Origin: Microbacteriaceae bacterium
GTDB lineage: Bacteria; Actinomycetota; Actinomycetes; Actinomycetales; Microbacteriaceae
DNA length: 64,000 bases
Reading direction: 5' to 3'
NCBI GenBank assembly: GCA_019639055.1
Contig: JAHBSP010000002.1
Location: 1 to 64,000 of the forward strand
In this document: one piece after another, positions 54,205 to 62,472 of the stretch
Layout of the letters: every line of letters starts with the position of its first letter
Numbering within the stretch: position 1 is the stretch's first letter
Program-made: the position numbers and the translations under genes
The notes under the pieces: generated by a model
Told to the model about the DNA's origin: nothing
Seen by the model: only the letters and a program-made list of their open reading frames with translations
The model's database searches: none

Positions 54205-54213
54205 AATACGCCT

Positions 54214-54227
54214 CAATATCGATATTG
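54214..54227. promoter_or_regulatory. Palindromic operator candidate of the HicAB-like operon
   Basis: CAATATCGATATTG is a perfect 14-bp palindrome 9 bp upstream of the hicA-like start, overlapping the ribosome-binding site. The HicB-like protein has a helix-turn-helix and would be the natural binder. The remaining 54228-54373 interval is A/T-rich and shows no gene. Confidence 0.6.
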
Positions 54228-54373
54228 ACAATAAAGTAAAGACCGCTATTGATTTTCAGCATTAATAATGCAACCGCTCGCCAAAGCGTAGGTGTAGAAG
54301 TTAAGGTTTTGTGCATCCTTTGAGCATATTATTTATCGTGATAAAGCCAATAAAGTTATCCACAAAGGCGAAA

Positions 54374-55042
54374 CTAATTCCTAATAAACTTCTTGCTCAA
54401 CCAGTTACCAAAGAACTGTAGCGCCTGCACGATTATCACGATTATCAACACTGCAGTCCAGGTCACCCATGGGTTGTAGACGCGGTAGCCGTACTGGATC
54501 GCGAAGTCGCCGAGGCCGCCTGCGGCGATATATCCGGCGACAGCCGACATATCCACAAGTGCCACAACTGCGAAGGTGTAACCGAGAATCAGCGGTCCAA
54601 GTGCTTCTGGGAGTAGCACAGTCAGAATAATCCTGAAACGGGATGCACCTAGCGAGAGCGCGGCTTCCAGCACGCCACCAGGAACACTCACTAGGTTCTG
54701 TTCAACCAGTCGGCTGATGCCAAAAACAGCAGCAAGGCTGAGAGCGAATGTCGCTGCCGGTACTCCATAACCGGTTCCTACCACCGCGCGGGAGAGTGGC
54801 TGGACTGCTGCGATAAAGATGATGAACGGTATTGGCCTAAAAAAGTTCACCAACACATTCAGGAAGAAATACACTAGGCGGTTAGGTGTGAGTCCGCCTG
54901 TTTTCGTTGTGTAAAGCAAGACACCAACAATGAGTCCGCCAAGACCACCCCAGAGGAGAGCCATGAGTACCATTTGCAGGGTTTCAACAGTCGCTGGGCC
55001 TAGCAGGTGCAGCAGATTTAGTAGTTTCTCAAAATTATCCAT
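54374..55042 (-). CDS. metI: Methionine ABC transporter permease
   Basis: A 222-residue permease with five hydrophobic segments and the ATPase-contact loop EAALSLGASRFRIILTVLLPEALGPLI. The start ATG shares one base with the metN stop (TAATG). The NlpA-type binding protein and the NIL-domain ATPase upstream identify a MetNIQ D/L-methionine importer. Confidence 0.9.
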   Translation of the reverse strand: MDNFEKLLNLLHLLGPATVETLQMVLMALLWGGLGGLIVGVLLYTTKTGGLTPNRLVYFFLNVLVNFFRPIPFIIFIAAVQPLSRAVVGTGYGVPAATFALSLAAVFGISRLVEQNLVSVPGGVLEAALSLGASRFRIILTVLLPEALGPLILGYTFAVVALVDMSAVAGYIAAGGLGDFAIQYGYRVYNPWVTWTAVLIIVIIVQALQFFGNWLSKKFIRN

Positions 55043-56076
55043 TACCGACCCACCTCGATAGTGGTGACGATCTGTTTTAGTGAGGCGATTAGTGCATCCA
55101 CGTCGGTACTCAACCCTTGGAAGTTGAAAGTAAAGACAGCAATGTCTTCATCTTGAAGGTGCACAACCCCACCGTGCACAAGTTCCCAAGAAACCTTGCC
55201 TGCTCCGAGAGTCGTGAATACTCGTTCTTGCAGGCGTTCCTCAGTTTGCGGAATCTTCACGGTCACGAGACGTCCGGGGTGCCGCTCACGAAGCCTCGCC
55301 AAATCCTCACCGTGCGGTTCGCCGTCGATAACGGTGGCAACAAAGTTCTTTGCAGCGCGGCTCTTAGGCGCAAGGAAAAGCGATGCTGTGTCAGCAAGTT
55401 CCACAATCTCGCCCTTCTCCATGACCGCCGCTCTGTGAGCAATCGAGCGCACCACATCCATCTCGTGAGTAATCAGCACAATAGTGGTGCCAAGTTCGCG
55501 ATTGATTCGCGAAAGTAATGAGGCCACTTCGCCGGTAGTTTCAGGGTCTAGCGCGCTGGTTGCTTCATCGGCGAGCAAAATCTTGGGGCGAGTAGCGAGT
55601 GCTCGGGCAATACCCACGCGCTGTTTCTGACCACCAGAGAGCTGATTAGGGTAAGCCCATGCCTTCTCAAGCAACCCAACGAAATCCAGCACTTCTGCAA
55701 TTCGCTGCTTACGGGCATCCTTCTCCCATCCGGCAGTGGCGAGTGCATAGTCTATATTTCCGGCGACAGTCTTCGATGTGAATAGGTTGAATTGTTGAAA
55801 AATCATCCCTACACTCTGGCGAAGTTTTCGGAGCTGTTTTTCCTTCAAATCAGGGATGCTCTGCCCGTCAACAAAAATCTGACCGGAATCGATTCGCTCA
55901 AGACCGTTAATGAGTCTGGCAAGGGTGCTTTTACCAGCCCCGGAGTATCCGATGATTGCAAAAATTTCGCCCTCGTTAATGGAAAGCGATACTCCGTTTA
56001 CTGCCTGGATTCTTGCCGCGCCTCGGCTCGCGGGAGGGTAGCTTTTAGCAACTTGGGTGATTTCAACTATGCTCAT
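55042..56076 (-). CDS. metN: Methionine ABC transporter ATPase with NIL domain
   Basis: A 344-residue ATPase from ATG 56076: Walker A GYSGAGKST, signature LSGGQKQRVGIARAL, Walker B ILLADEATSALDP, switch His in LITHEMDVV. The C-terminal NIL domain (about residues 265-344) senses methionine and inhibits transport. An in-frame GTG at 56094 lies inside the hairpin between metQ and metN, which argues for 56076. Confidence 0.9.
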   Translation of the reverse strand: MSIVEITQVAKSYPPASRGAARIQAVNGVSLSINEGEIFAIIGYSGAGKSTLARLINGLERIDSGQIFVDGQSIPDLKEKQLRKLRQSVGMIFQQFNLFTSKTVAGNIDYALATAGWEKDARKQRIAEVLDFVGLLEKAWAYPNQLSGGQKQRVGIARALATRPKILLADEATSALDPETTGEVASLLSRINRELGTTIVLITHEMDVVRSIAHRAAVMEKGEIVELADTASLFLAPKSRAAKNFVATVIDGEPHGEDLARLRERHPGRLVTVKIPQTEERLQERVFTTLGAGKVSWELVHGGVVHLQDEDIAVFTFNFQGLSTDVDALIASLKQIVTTIEVGR

Positions 56077-56086
56077 GATTTCATAA

Positions 56087-56135
56087 CTTGACACGCCCGC
56101 AGTCGAGGAGGCTCAAGAGCTGCGAGCGCGTCAAG
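56087..56135 (-). other. Hairpin between metQ and metN
   Basis: On the minus strand CTTGACGCGCTCGCAG pairs with CTGCGGGCGTGTCAAG over 16 positions (14 Watson-Crick pairs and two G:U), with a 17-nt loop and no T run after it. It probably protects the metQ message end, giving more binding protein than ATPase and permease. Confidence 0.7.
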
Positions 56136-56143
56136 TTTGCTTT

Positions 56144-57160
56144 CTACTGGTTGTTCTTTAGGTCGTTCTCTTGCTTGACAAGTGCTGCCTGCAATTCAGA
56201 AACTGGAGTCTTCAGTATCACCGCAGTGTTGCCTGATGCTTCAACCACACCATCGGTAACTGCCTTGGTGTTCTGGTAGATTTCAACCAACTTTTGGAAG
56301 CGCTGGTATAGAGCCTTTCCTTCTTCGGTCTGGTATTCGGCACCTGCTGCTGCGCGAGCGGCGAAGATGTTAATGTATGGCTGCGCTGCTGGGTCGCTTG
56401 GGTCATCCTGAGCGATAGCGTCTTTTCCTTCCAGACCGGCATTAGCGATGAAGTTGTTGTTGATTATAGCTACAGCAAATTCTTCAAGCGAAGGAGCGGT
56501 GAGGGATGCTTCAACGGCAATAACCTTGAGCTTCGATTCGTCTACAAGCACGTCGTCAAGAGTGGAGAAAGTGGTTCCGCCATCTTTGAGTTTGATTAGC
56601 CCAGCGGACTGAAGCACCAGTAGCCCACGAGCCTGGTTGGTGGTGTCGTCTGGAACGACCGCTGTCTCACCGGCAGGAATATCAGCCACCGATGTGTACT
56701 TCTTGGAGTAGAGACCAAGAGGGTAGATAGCGGTAGAACCGATAACTTCAAGGTTGCTGTTATTGCTCACGTTGTAGTTAGCAAGGAAGATGATGTGCTG
56801 GAACTGGTTTAGGTCGATTTCACCAGAATCTAAAGCAGGGTTTGGCTGGGTGTAGTCGGCGAAATTGACGATATCGACATACAAGCCTTCAGCTTCGGTA
56901 GCTGCTTTGTAATCAACCCAGTAAGGGTCAGATGCGCTAACCACGCCGATTCTGATTGGATCGCTGGCGCTGGTGCCTTTGCCGGTTTCGGCTGGTTCTG
57001 GGTTGTCTCCGCCGTTATCAGTGTTTCCGGCAAGGAGTTGAGGGACGAAAATGAATGCAGCAACTGCGACCGCTACCACCGCGACAATCGCAGTGATAAT
57101 GACTCCAGTCTTGCTTTTCTTCTGCTCCGGTAGAGCAGGTGGATTGGTTTCCGATGACAT
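56144..57160 (-). CDS. metQ: Methionine ABC transporter substrate-binding protein (NlpA family), membrane-anchored
   Basis: A 338-residue NlpA-type receptor. The start is ATG 57160 (MSSETNPPALPEQKK). A cytoplasmic Pro/Lys-rich stretch and one membrane helix (GVIITAIVAVVAVAVAAFIF) replace the usual lipoprotein signal; no cysteine follows. The binding domain begins at PIRIGVVSASDPYWVDY and carries IVNFADYTQPNPALDSGEIDLNQFQHI, the family's ligand-site segment. First gene of the met unit. Confidence 0.88.
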   Translation of the reverse strand: MSSETNPPALPEQKKSKTGVIITAIVAVVAVAVAAFIFVPQLLAGNTDNGGDNPEPAETGKGTSASDPIRIGVVSASDPYWVDYKAATEAEGLYVDIVNFADYTQPNPALDSGEIDLNQFQHIIFLANYNVSNNSNLEVIGSTAIYPLGLYSKKYTSVADIPAGETAVVPDDTTNQARGLLVLQSAGLIKLKDGGTTFSTLDDVLVDESKLKVIAVEASLTAPSLEEFAVAIINNNFIANAGLEGKDAIAQDDPSDPAAQPYINIFAARAAAGAEYQTEEGKALYQRFQKLVEIYQNTKAVTDGVVEASGNTAVILKTPVSELQAALVKQENDLKNNQ

Positions 57161-57222
57161 TAGTGATTGGCCTTCCTGACGAATCAACCGCCCAATTTGA
57201 GCGGCATGTCATTCAAGTTACT

Positions 57223-57237
57223 TCCCTAATTACGGGA
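57223..57237. promoter_or_regulatory. Palindrome upstream of metQ
   Basis: TCCCTAATTACGGGA has inverted TCCC/GGGA arms around a TAATTA core, 63 bp upstream of the metQ start. It may be the operator of a methionine- or cysteine-responsive repressor; none is encoded nearby. No SAM riboswitch fold was found. Confidence 0.35.
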
Positions 57238-57256
57238 TACAAATTTCCGGTTAAGC

Positions 57257-57282
57257 AGTGTTTCGAAGTGTTAAGAAATGTT
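57257..57282 (+). repeat. Three 10-bp-phased direct repeats
   Basis: AGTGTT at 57257 and 57267 and AATGTT at 57277 recur at exactly 10 bp, one helical turn. An inverted pair CTTGA/TCAAG (57284-57298) follows. They lie between metQ and the divergent Phd-like gene and could be operator sites for either. Confidence 0.45.
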
Positions 57283-57383
57283 TCTTGAAACTATCAAGTT
57301 TGATTAATTTTTTGCTTTTAAGCGCGCGATTTGCAGGCGGTAGATAATTGATTTCTGAACGTATTCTGAATTATGATTAGAGC

Positions 57384-57845
57384 ATGTCCAGTCTAAAAGA
57401 ACGTAAAACTTTCATGTCTTCAGAACTCTCTCGAAATTCTGCGGAGGTTTTTAAGGCTGCTGAAGAAGAGCCAATTTCCATAACTAGGCGCGACGGAGAT
57501 TCTTTAGTTCTAATGACCGAAGCAGAGAATGAATCTAGAAATTCACTACTTAATTTTGCTGCGCAATTAATCGTCGTCACAGTTGATGAAGATGGTAGAT
57601 CACTAGGAGAAAGATTTACTGACCGTTTTGAATGGATGCTCGTACTTTCAAAAGAGGATCGAGAGCAGTGCGCAAAAGATTTAATCAAGGCTGCAAGAGC
57701 ATCATTTGCAACTAATACAGCACATCTGGCAATTGCCGAGCTTACTTCTTGGAAAATGACTGCAGAAGCTATAGCTGATGGGTTAGATAAATTGCCTCCT
57801 GTGGAATATCTTGAAGAATTTATTACTGTGGAGAGACCTAGATAA
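57384..57845 (+). CDS. Phd/YefM-like antitoxin
   Basis: A 153-residue protein whose N-terminal half (SSELSRNSAEVFKAAEEEPI, then SITRRDGDSLVLMTEAE) matches the DNA-binding domain of prevent-host-death antitoxins. The longer C-terminal half would wrap the toxin. ATG at 57384; the next gene starts immediately after its stop. With that gene it forms a type II toxin-antitoxin pair of a kind common in actinobacteria. Confidence 0.72.
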   Translation: MSSLKERKTFMSSELSRNSAEVFKAAEEEPISITRRDGDSLVLMTEAENESRNSLLNFAAQLIVVTVDEDGRSLGERFTDRFEWMLVLSKEDREQCAKDLIKAARASFATNTAHLAIAELTSWKMTAEAIADGLDKLPPVEYLEEFITVERPR

Positions 57846-58190
57846 TTGCTATCAGATTCAGAGGATGTTCAACGACCGAGAAAGAACTCGGAATATAGAA
57901 TCTGCTTTGAAAATAATAGAGCGAAAAAGAATTGGAGCAATTTAGTTGCGACACAGAAAAGTTCCTTGGTTGATGCTTGGGATAAACTGACCAAGAGCCC
58001 TAAGCAACCCTCTCCAAAAAATGCAACTTTACGTGCCCATCTTGCAAAAATCAATCGTGAAGATCAAACTTACGATAGATGGCAGTATGAGCTTAATAAC
58101 GGAGCAAGAATTTGGTATTACGTAATTGAAGAGGAAAAAACTGTAGTTCTAGAGCAAGTGCACACAAGGCATCCTAATGAAACGAAGTAA
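57846..58190 (+). CDS. RelE-like toxin
   Basis: A 114-residue basic protein. The core runs YRICFENNRAKKNWSNLV, then TQKSSLVDAWDKLTKSPKQ and RWQYELNNGARIWYYVIEEEKTVVLEQVHTRHP. The two-helix then beta-sheet order with arginines in the sheet and a final His fits the RelE/ParE fold. The TTG start abuts the antitoxin stop. It probably cleaves ribosome-bound mRNA, but the exact target class cannot be told. Confidence 0.68.
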   Translation: MLSDSEDVQRPRKNSEYRICFENNRAKKNWSNLVATQKSSLVDAWDKLTKSPKQPSPKNATLRAHLAKINREDQTYDRWQYELNNGARIWYYVIEEEKTVVLEQVHTRHPNETK

Positions 58191-58218
58191 ATAAGCTCAG
58201 AAATGCTAATCTTTTTTC

Positions 58219-58539
58219 GTGGAGAAGTTCTTGAAAAAGTATCGTATCCCTCTGAGCATCGTCGCTTTTTTGATCGCTTTAGGGATTAGCGTTGTTTACT
58301 ACTTTCTAGCACCCGATGAGGCGGCCAACACTTCCGGGGTTCTCGAGTTCATTCTCCAACACGGCCACAGCATCGTTTGGGTTTGCCTGTCGTTAGCAGC
58401 ACTTTCGATGGTTTCTACAAAAACGCAGAGTATTGCTAAATGGTTTGCATACCTAGCACTACTGGCATACTTAGCGTTCTTCGTAGCGCTACTTATAGCA
58501 ACCGGTGAGTTTCCTCAAATCTCTACCGATTCTCCGTGA
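58219..58539 (+). CDS. Small membrane protein, three helices
   Basis: A 106-residue membrane protein starting at GTG 58219 (MEKFLKKYRIPLS). Helices are at about residues 10-31, 48-65 and 74-95. Its last 25 bp overlap the end of the convergent MBL-fold gene. Not recognised. Confidence 0.65.
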   Translation: MEKFLKKYRIPLSIVAFLIALGISVVYYFLAPDEAANTSGVLEFILQHGHSIVWVCLSLAALSMVSTKTQSIAKWFAYLALLAYLAFFVALLIATGEFPQISTDSP

Positions 58540-59153
58540 CCGAGTGGGTGAAAAACTCCGCCACCGTGTTCGGTAGTTTTCTGGATTCGGCTTAGCATCA
58601 TCCCCATACCAGCCTCGGAGAGGATGATTTCGTGAATATATATAGCGTTCCGAGGTTTCACTTCTAGCACGTAATCCATAACTTCGCCGACTTTCAGCCA
58701 TGGCGCGCTCGCAGGCACGGCAAGCCATTCGGGGTTAGCCACCGGCGGCACTGAGAAAGAATCTCCTGAGTACCAGAATTTTCCGTCGACGCCGACACCG
58801 ACATTCTCAATCTGGGGGATTGATTCGTGGATGATTGCGTGCTTCCCGCCATAAAAATCGAGGTGGAAGGAGCCGGCTTCGCGAGTATCGCCTGGGGACA
58901 CGACATCCCAGTCATATTCGGGAAGGGATGCCGCAACTCCAGACCCAGCGATAAGCTGCACTCCGGGATTTTCGGCAAGAATCCGCTCAAGCTGTTGCGG
59001 GTCAATATGATCCAGATGCTCGTGGGTGACCACAACAGCCACCAGCCCCGGAATCTTCCCAAATGGTCGGGCAAAATTACCCGGATCAATCAGTAAGGCT
59101 TCGCAATCTTTTTCTAGCAGGACTGCTGAATGTTCATACTTGGTCAGCTTCAT
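58515..59153 (-). CDS. MBL-fold metallo-hydrolase, UlaG-like
   Basis: A 212-residue metallo-beta-lactamase-fold protein. The metal motif is VTHEHLDHID (THxHxDH), with further ligands in GGKHAIIHE, YSGDSFSVP and the C-terminal FHPLGHGE. This short UlaG-like form is a common, mostly uncharacterised hydrolase. It is divergent from the lipid-kinase gene, with 77 bp between starts. Confidence 0.85.
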   Translation of the reverse strand: MKLTKYEHSAVLLEKDCEALLIDPGNFARPFGKIPGLVAVVVTHEHLDHIDPQQLERILAENPGVQLIAGSGVAASLPEYDWDVVSPGDTREAGSFHLDFYGGKHAIIHESIPQIENVGVGVDGKFWYSGDSFSVPPVANPEWLAVPASAPWLKVGEVMDYVLEVKPRNAIYIHEIILSEAGMGMMLSRIQKTTEHGGGVFHPLGHGESVEI

Positions 59154-59230
59154 GCTTAAACTCTACGCTTGTAGGCGCATTCGTCTCTAGGTCTTCGAGG
59201 GCACGCGCGTTCCCGTAGTAATCTTTACCC

Positions 59231-60178
59231 ATGGCCAAAGGTGACCAACCGATTTCCTCAGAGCAGCTTGAAAAGACCGCAGACCCTAAACGGATTCTGT
59301 TAGCGATCAACCCGAATGCTGCCTTCGCTAAAAAAGATAAGGCCACCAGGGGGAGCAGGGCTGCCGAAACTCTTCGCAGTATCGGCCACGAGGTTGAAGA
59401 ACTCGTGGAGGCTTCTTATATACGTCTTGAGGAAGCCATTACCCGAAAGCTGCCGGATGCCGAAGTGCTTGTGGTTGCAGGTGGCGACGGGATGATGCAC
59501 CTAGGGGTGAACCGCGCGATAGCAGCCGGTAAACCGCTTGGGCTGATCCCTGCTGGCACAGGGAATGATGCCTCTAGAATTCTGGAGATTTCTCAGGATC
59601 CGGTTGCTGCATCCCTGCAGATTGATAATGCTTTGCGGAACGGCTCACGAATGGTAGATACTTTGCGAATCACTGGTGAGGGATTTGAACGCTATGCTTT
59701 CGGGATGCTCTCAGCCGGTTTCGATGCGTTAGTGAATGAGCGTGCAAATATTATGCACCGACCGAAAGGCCCCTCGCGCTACACTCTGGCGATGCTGGCT
59801 GAAATGGCAAAGTTGCGACCCAGAAAGTATCGATACATTTTGGATGGTGTGGCACACGAAACAGATGCAATTCTGATCGCGGTCTCCAATAATCAATATG
59901 TCGGTGGAGGAATGCGTTTCGTGCCACACGCCGAGGTTGATGACGGTCAGTTAGAGGTTTTTGTGTTGAAACCGCTGAGCAGGACAAGGCTTCTATCAGT
60001 CTTCCCAAGTGTGTTTTCGGGCAAGCATGTGAAGTATACGGAACTGGTTGAATTTCACAGCGGCACTGAGGTGACTGTTGAGGCTGAGGACATTGTCGGG
60101 TATGCCGATGGTGAGAGGCTCGACAGCTTACCGCTCACTGTGAAGGTGATGCCGTCATCCCTCGAAATGTTGGCCTAA
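59231..60178 (+). CDS. Diacylglycerol kinase-family lipid kinase
   Basis: A 315-residue DAGK_cat protein. It has KRILLAINPNAAF at the start, the nucleotide motif VVAGGDGMMHLGVNRAI, then PLGLIPAGTGNDASRIL and the C-terminal VEDIVGYADGERL. It phosphorylates diacylglycerol or another lipid alcohol at the membrane. ATG 59231 follows TAATCT (59219-59224) by 6 nt, again leaderless. Confidence 0.9.
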   Translation: MAKGDQPISSEQLEKTADPKRILLAINPNAAFAKKDKATRGSRAAETLRSIGHEVEELVEASYIRLEEAITRKLPDAEVLVVAGGDGMMHLGVNRAIAAGKPLGLIPAGTGNDASRILEISQDPVAASLQIDNALRNGSRMVDTLRITGEGFERYAFGMLSAGFDALVNERANIMHRPKGPSRYTLAMLAEMAKLRPRKYRYILDGVAHETDAILIAVSNNQYVGGGMRFVPHAEVDDGQLEVFVLKPLSRTRLLSVFPSVFSGKHVKYTELVEFHSGTEVTVEAEDIVGYADGERLDSLPLTVKVMPSSLEMLA

Positions 60179-60240
60179 GAATTTAGCCTCTCAAATCGAC
60201 AACAGCCTATAAGTGTGGAATACTTTATAAGTTGCGATAC

Positions 60241-60313
60241 GGCCCCATCGTATAGCGGCCTAGTACGCCGCCCTCTCACGGCGGTAACGCGGGTTCGAAT
60301 CCCGCTGGGGTCA
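60241..60313 (+). tRNA. tRNA-Glu (CTC)
   Basis: A 73-nt cloverleaf: acceptor GGCCCCA/TGGGGTC, anticodon loop CTCTCAC (anticodon CTC), T arm GGGTTCGAATCCC. CCA is not encoded. It lies 6.8 kb from tRNA-Gln. Confidence 0.95.
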
Positions 60314-60364
60314 CAAAGTTATTTCGAAAGTAATTTCTTTCGATTCGAAGCGTAGTGTTTAGAC

Positions 60365-60760
60365 ATGGAAACAAAAGGCATGTCTATCCGTCTCGAACTC
60401 TTCGCTAAGGATGTTCAGGCATCCGTCGCTTTCTATCGTGACGTTCTCGGTTTCACACCTGGGAAGGGCTGGGGAGAGTATGTTCCCGTTACCAGCGGAA
60501 TCGTAACTCTCGGAATCGGACCAGCATCCGGACTATCAGAACAGCACTATTTCAGGCCGGAAGTGACCGCTCAGCGTGCCGGTTTAGGTGTTGAAATTGT
60601 GTTGGAAGTGGATGACGTCCACGCGCTTTATGAGAAAGTGCAGGCAAGTGGATACCCGATTGAGACCCCACTCAAAGAACGTCCCTGGAAACTGACCGAC
60701 TTTCGTGTTGCAGATCCAGACGGCTATTTCCTGAGGATTACTTCTCGGAAGTCCTCCTAA
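60365..60760 (+). CDS. VOC (glyoxalase-fold) protein
   Basis: A 131-residue VOC-superfamily protein: LELFAKDVQASVAFYRDVLG, then VEIVLEVDDVHALYEKVQASGYP, and FRVADPDGYFLRITS at the end. It forms metal-binding dimers; the first-half metal position (H/Q) is not obvious, and the final Glu of glyoxalase I is absent, so this is likely a dioxygenase-like or resistance-type binding protein. The substrate is unknown. Confidence 0.85.
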   Translation: METKGMSIRLELFAKDVQASVAFYRDVLGFTPGKGWGEYVPVTSGIVTLGIGPASGLSEQHYFRPEVTAQRAGLGVEIVLEVDDVHALYEKVQASGYPIETPLKERPWKLTDFRVADPDGYFLRITSRKSS

Positions 60761-60777
60761 TTTACTTGTAACCGCGG

Positions 60778-60868
60778 ACTCCCTACCCTTTCTGAAGTGT
60801 CCCTACCCATGGCAAAGGTAGGCACGCACCAAAAAAGGTAGGGAGCCGCCAAATAAAGGGTAGGGAGT
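60778..60868. repeat. Inverted and phased CCCTACCC/GGGTAGGG array
   Basis: Outer arms ACTCCCTACCCTTT (60778-60791) and AAAGGGTAGGGAGT (60855-60868) are perfect inverses. Inside lie CCCTACCC (60801-60808), GGTAGG (60817-60822) and GGTAGGGA (60838-60845), so five units in all, two forward and three reverse, mostly about 20 bp apart. It separates the convergent VOC and ABC-2 genes and may terminate both, but there is no T run. Confidence 0.7.
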
Positions 60869-60879
60869 TGACAAGATTC

Positions 60880-61620
60880 CTAGGAACGGCGCCTAAGCGT
60901 CAAACTAGCAAGCCCCAAAGCACCCACAATAAACGCACCAACAACCCAAACATCTCGCCACATCTCAGCCGTAATATCGCTGTTCTGGGTGGCGAGGTTT
61001 AGCGCATCCACAGCGTAGGTAAGAGGCAGGTAGTAGGCGATATGCTCCAACACGTCAGGGAGTTGCGAAAGCGGAACCAAAAGCCCGCAAACAAGAATCT
61101 GAGGAAATATCAGTACCGGCATAAATTGCACAGCCTGAAATTCAGTGGTCGCAAATGCGCTAACCATGAGCCCCAGAGCCACCCCGAGCAGGGTATCGAG
61201 CACAGCAACGAAAATCACGAACCACAGAGATCCTGGCACTTCCAGACCGAGCACGAGAATCGCGTACACGCTGGTGATTACCGACTGCAGAATCCCGAAA
61301 AGCGAGAAGGCAATTGCGTAGCCAAGAATCACATCCAGCTTCCCAATCGGGGTAGCCATCAATCTCTCCAGTGTCCCTCCAGTGCGCTCACGCAGCGTAG
61401 TGATTGATGTGACAAGGAAAAGGATCGTGAAAGGGAATACACCAAGCAAAGCCGGCGCAATCATATTGAATATCTCGTCAAATTCTGAGAATACCCACCA
61501 GAGAATTGTCATCAACATTCCAGGTGCTATCAGCATCAACGCAATAGTGCGGTGATCGTGCGCCAACTGCTGCAGGATGCGCTTAGCCGTCGCGAAAGTG
61601 GTGCGTAGGTGGTAAATCAT
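60880..61620 (-). CDS. ABC-2 type transporter permease
   Basis: A 246-residue exporter permease with six membrane segments and the ABC-2 motif ITTLRERTGGTLERLMATPIG between the second and third helices. It overlaps the ATPase gene by 4 bp. The pair is of the drug or polymer export type; the substrate is unknown. Confidence 0.88.
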   Translation of the reverse strand: MIYHLRTTFATAKRILQQLAHDHRTIALMLIAPGMLMTILWWVFSEFDEIFNMIAPALLGVFPFTILFLVTSITTLRERTGGTLERLMATPIGKLDVILGYAIAFSLFGILQSVITSVYAILVLGLEVPGSLWFVIFVAVLDTLLGVALGLMVSAFATTEFQAVQFMPVLIFPQILVCGLLVPLSQLPDVLEHIAYYLPLTYAVDALNLATQNSDITAEMWRDVWVVGAFIVGALGLASLTLRRRS

Positions 61621-62321
61621 TTTGCACCTCCAATAATCGACACGAATGCTTCGCCAACATTGCTCGTCCCGGTATGCTCCAAAAGACGTGACTTGCTATC
61701 GTGCCAAATCAGCTGCCCTTCGCGCATCAGTAGCAGATCTTTGCAACGTTCTGCCTCATCCATTACGTGGCTGGAAACCAGCAGCGTCTTTCCCTGCTTG
61801 GCGAGGTTCGCAAACATATCCCAAAGGTTATTGCGCAGGATAGGGTCTAGACCGACGGTCGGTTCATCAAGGACCAACAGGTCTGGATCGCCAAGAAGTG
61901 CCACAGCCAGAGATACTCGCGCTCGTTGCCCTCCAGAGAGACTGCCCGTTACCTGATTTTTCTGTGCAACCAAATCTACTGTCTTTATAAGTTCAGCAAT
62001 CTTCGACTTGGATGCGCCAGCAATAGTGCCAAAATATTTCAAATTCTGTGAGACGGTTAGGTCGTTATACACTGCTGGATTTTGGGAAACGTATCCAATT
62101 CTGGAACGCAGTCCGCGAGCACCAGCATCCCCACCGAGCACTTGCAACTGCCCATCATATTTCTGCACGCCAACGATTGCGCGCATCAGCGTGGTTTTTC
62201 CGGCACCACTCGGGCCAATAAGTCCGGTTACTGTGCCGCTACTAATTTGGAAATTGAGACCGTCCAGAATAGTTTTCTTAGACTTGTGCACCGTTAGGTT
62301 GTTTGCTGTTACTGCGTTCAT
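61617..62321 (-). CDS. ABC-2 type transporter ATPase
   Basis: A 234-residue ATPase: GPSGAGKTTLMRAIVG, signature LSGGQRARVSLAVALL, LLVLDEPTVGLDP and SSHVMDEAERC. The DrrA-like SRIGYVSQNPAVYNDLTVSQNL region marks the exporter class. It starts the two-gene unit; the 62322-62472 interval upstream holds no other gene. Confidence 0.9.
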   Translation of the reverse strand: MNAVTANNLTVHKSKKTILDGLNFQISSGTVTGLIGPSGAGKTTLMRAIVGVQKYDGQLQVLGGDAGARGLRSRIGYVSQNPAVYNDLTVSQNLKYFGTIAGASKSKIAELIKTVDLVAQKNQVTGSLSGGQRARVSLAVALLGDPDLLVLDEPTVGLDPILRNNLWDMFANLAKQGKTLLVSSHVMDEAERCKDLLLMREGQLIWHDSKSRLLEHTGTSNVGEAFVSIIGGAK

Positions 62322-62472
62322 CGCACCGGATACTTGCTTCTCTCACCGAAGAAGAGTTAGTTACTAAGCCTCGGAAAATTTCATAATGACTTCAACATAC
62401 GCCTACCATTTACTCTGCACAACTGCAATAAATCTCCAGTAAATGCCTCTAAGCTAAATCTTGGAGGTAGCA

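Noticed and set aside
57161-57383. Possible SAM riboswitch upstream of metQ
   Set aside because: No SAM-I, SAM-II or SAM-IV core or kink-turn was found; only a small palindrome and a CCGCTC/GGGCGG hairpin are present.
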